From: Atopobium deltae
GTDB taxonomy: Bacteria; Actinomycetota; Coriobacteriia; Coriobacteriales; Atopobiaceae
Reading direction: 5' to 3'
NCBI RefSeq assembly: GCF_001552785.1
Contig: NZ_KQ959507.1
Span: 1 to 64,000 of the forward strand
DNA: 64,000 bases
The position numbers were made by a program, and so were the translations under genes. A model generated the notes under the pieces. That model did not search any database. It was given only the letters and a program-made list of their open reading frames with translations, and was not told the DNA's origin. How positions within the stretch are numbered: position 1 is the first letter of the stretch; each line of letters opens with the position of its first letter. Positions 63,306-64,000 of this stretch are shown here, piece after piece.

Positions 63306-64000
63306 TTACTGGTCAGCGCGCAATTCATCAAGCTCATCAGCAGTTACCAATACTTCACGGGGCTTTGATCCATCAGGCGGACCAACAATACCCTTTGCTT
63401 GAAGCATATCCATAATGCGCCCAGCACGAGCATACCCGACTTTCAGTCTTCGTTGAATACCTGAGGTCGAACCCAACTGAGAATCAACAACTATCTGCGC
63501 AGCCTCCCAGAGCAACGGATCGTCATCGTCGGCACCAGCACCGCCGCCAGATCCTGCCGCGGTTGCAGGTGCGACAACCGAAAGAATGTCTTCGTGATAG
63601 TCGGCTTCATGATGCTGCTTGATAAAATCAACCACGCGCTCGACTTCCGCTTCCGACACAAAGCAGGCCTGCGCGCGCTTTGGTTTGCGTCCGCGCAGTT
63701 TATAGAGCATGTCACCGCGACCGAGGAGCTTCTCGGCACCCGTCTGATCAAGAATGATGCGCGAGTTGATGCTATTATCGACCGACAATGCTACGCGGTT
63801 ATCGATATTTGCCTTAATAAGGCCCGTGACGACATCGGCCGAGGGGCGCTGGGTAGCAACAATAAGGTGAATACCAGCAGCACGACCAAGTTGCGCGATG
63901 CGGACGATCGAAGCCTCAACGTCTTTGCCAGCCACCATCATCAAATCAGAAAGCTCGTCAATGACGATTACAAAATATGGCATCTTTGCGGGCGGATTAT
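63306..64000 (-). CDS. ftsK: DNA translocase FtsK, C-terminal part (runs off the window)
   Basis: The last 231 codons; the front lies beyond the right edge. VIDELSDLMM is the Walker B region, GIHLIVATQRPSADVVTGLIKANI and LGRGDML follow, then the gamma domain (SGIQRRLKVGYARAGRIMDML, KGIVGPPDGSKPREVL) that reads polar chromosome motifs. FtsK moves chromosome ends to dif for resolution at division. An acidic Gly-rich insert precedes the gamma domain. Confidence 0.95.
   Translation of the reverse strand, partial: NPPAKMPYFVIVIDELSDLMMVAGKDVEASIVRIAQLGRAAGIHLIVATQRPSADVVTGLIKANIDNRVALSVDNSINSRIILDQTGAEKLLGRGDMLYKLRGRKPKRAQACFVSEAEVERVVDFIKQHHEADYHEDILSVVAPATAAGSGGGAGADDDDPLLWEAAQIVVDSQLGSTSGIQRRLKVGYARAGRIMDMLQAKGIVGPPDGSKPREVLVTADELDELRADQ

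Overview
The window comes from a low-to-mid GC (roughly 50%) actinobacterium. Gene content and order point to the class Coriobacteriia, probably an Eggerthellaceae relative with a small genome such as Cryptobacterium; the species is inference. Actinobacterial signs are the GarA-like FHA gene beside an FtsR-like MerR gene. Traits shared with Firmicutes are RNase Y, SpoVS, Cheo-type LexA boxes, and the runs scpA-scpB-rluB-cmk-ispH-der-plsY-gpsA and ftsK-rodZ-yajQ-rimO-pgsA-cinA-recA-recX-rny.

Positions 1-8760 are a decayed, partial prophage. It holds an HNH nuclease, small and large terminase (the large subunit broken at an A8 run), portal, a MuF-type minor head protein with a nuclease-like toxin C-terminus, scaffold, major capsid, and the first part of a head-tail connector gene. 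That connector is joined directly to a reversed integrase gene lacking its catalytic half, so tail, lysis and lysogeny genes are gone. Five AGAATAAAG-like sites lie between the integrase start and the 3' part of a tRNA-Val at 8715-8760, which marks the right attachment site; an intact tRNA-Val should lie left of the window. Near the left end, a methylase start, a papain-like toxin tail overlapping a small immunity-like gene by ATGA, and a further fragment are scrap from other MuF toxin modules.

Positions 8960-30340 are housekeeping genes on the + strand: an ABC-F ATPase, a small membrane protein, a site-2 protease, ScpA/ScpB, RluB, a cytidylate kinase-acyltransferase fusion, IspH, Der, PlsY, GpsA, Rpe, a cysteine desulfurase, a zinc-ribbon coiled-coil protein, CoaBC, a second ABC-F protein and a heterodimeric ABC exporter with one degenerate ATP site. 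tRNA-Pro(GGG) follows. Positions 30842-33835 are a promoter and a CDP-alcohol transferase, D,D-carboxypeptidase and GcvT-like gene. Then come a probably highly expressed zinc alcohol dehydrogenase, uracil-DNA glycosylase, a MalY/PatB aminotransferase, the FHA/MerR pair, apt and a ClC channel.

From 41642 to the right edge almost all genes are on the - strand: trxB, two nucleobase permeases, dut, nrdR, a LysM protein divergent from lexA (three LexA boxes between them), a DUF1624 membrane protein, hflX-miaA-miaB-spoVS, an unrecognised GHKL ATPase, rny, recX, recA (with a LexA box), cinA, pgsA, rimO, yajQ, a large RodZ-like protein and the C-terminus of FtsK.

The most unusual signals are: (1) a 10-base word, GRTCTTMTCG, found at about 33 sites on both strands and in several reading frames of the chromosome but not in the prophage; (2) MuF toxin/immunity debris in the prophage; (3) Ala/Ser/Thr-rich insertions inside the conserved cores of several unrelated enzymes; (4) the GHKL ATPase between rny and spoVS. 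No CRISPR array, insertion sequence, rRNA or recognisable riboswitch was seen.
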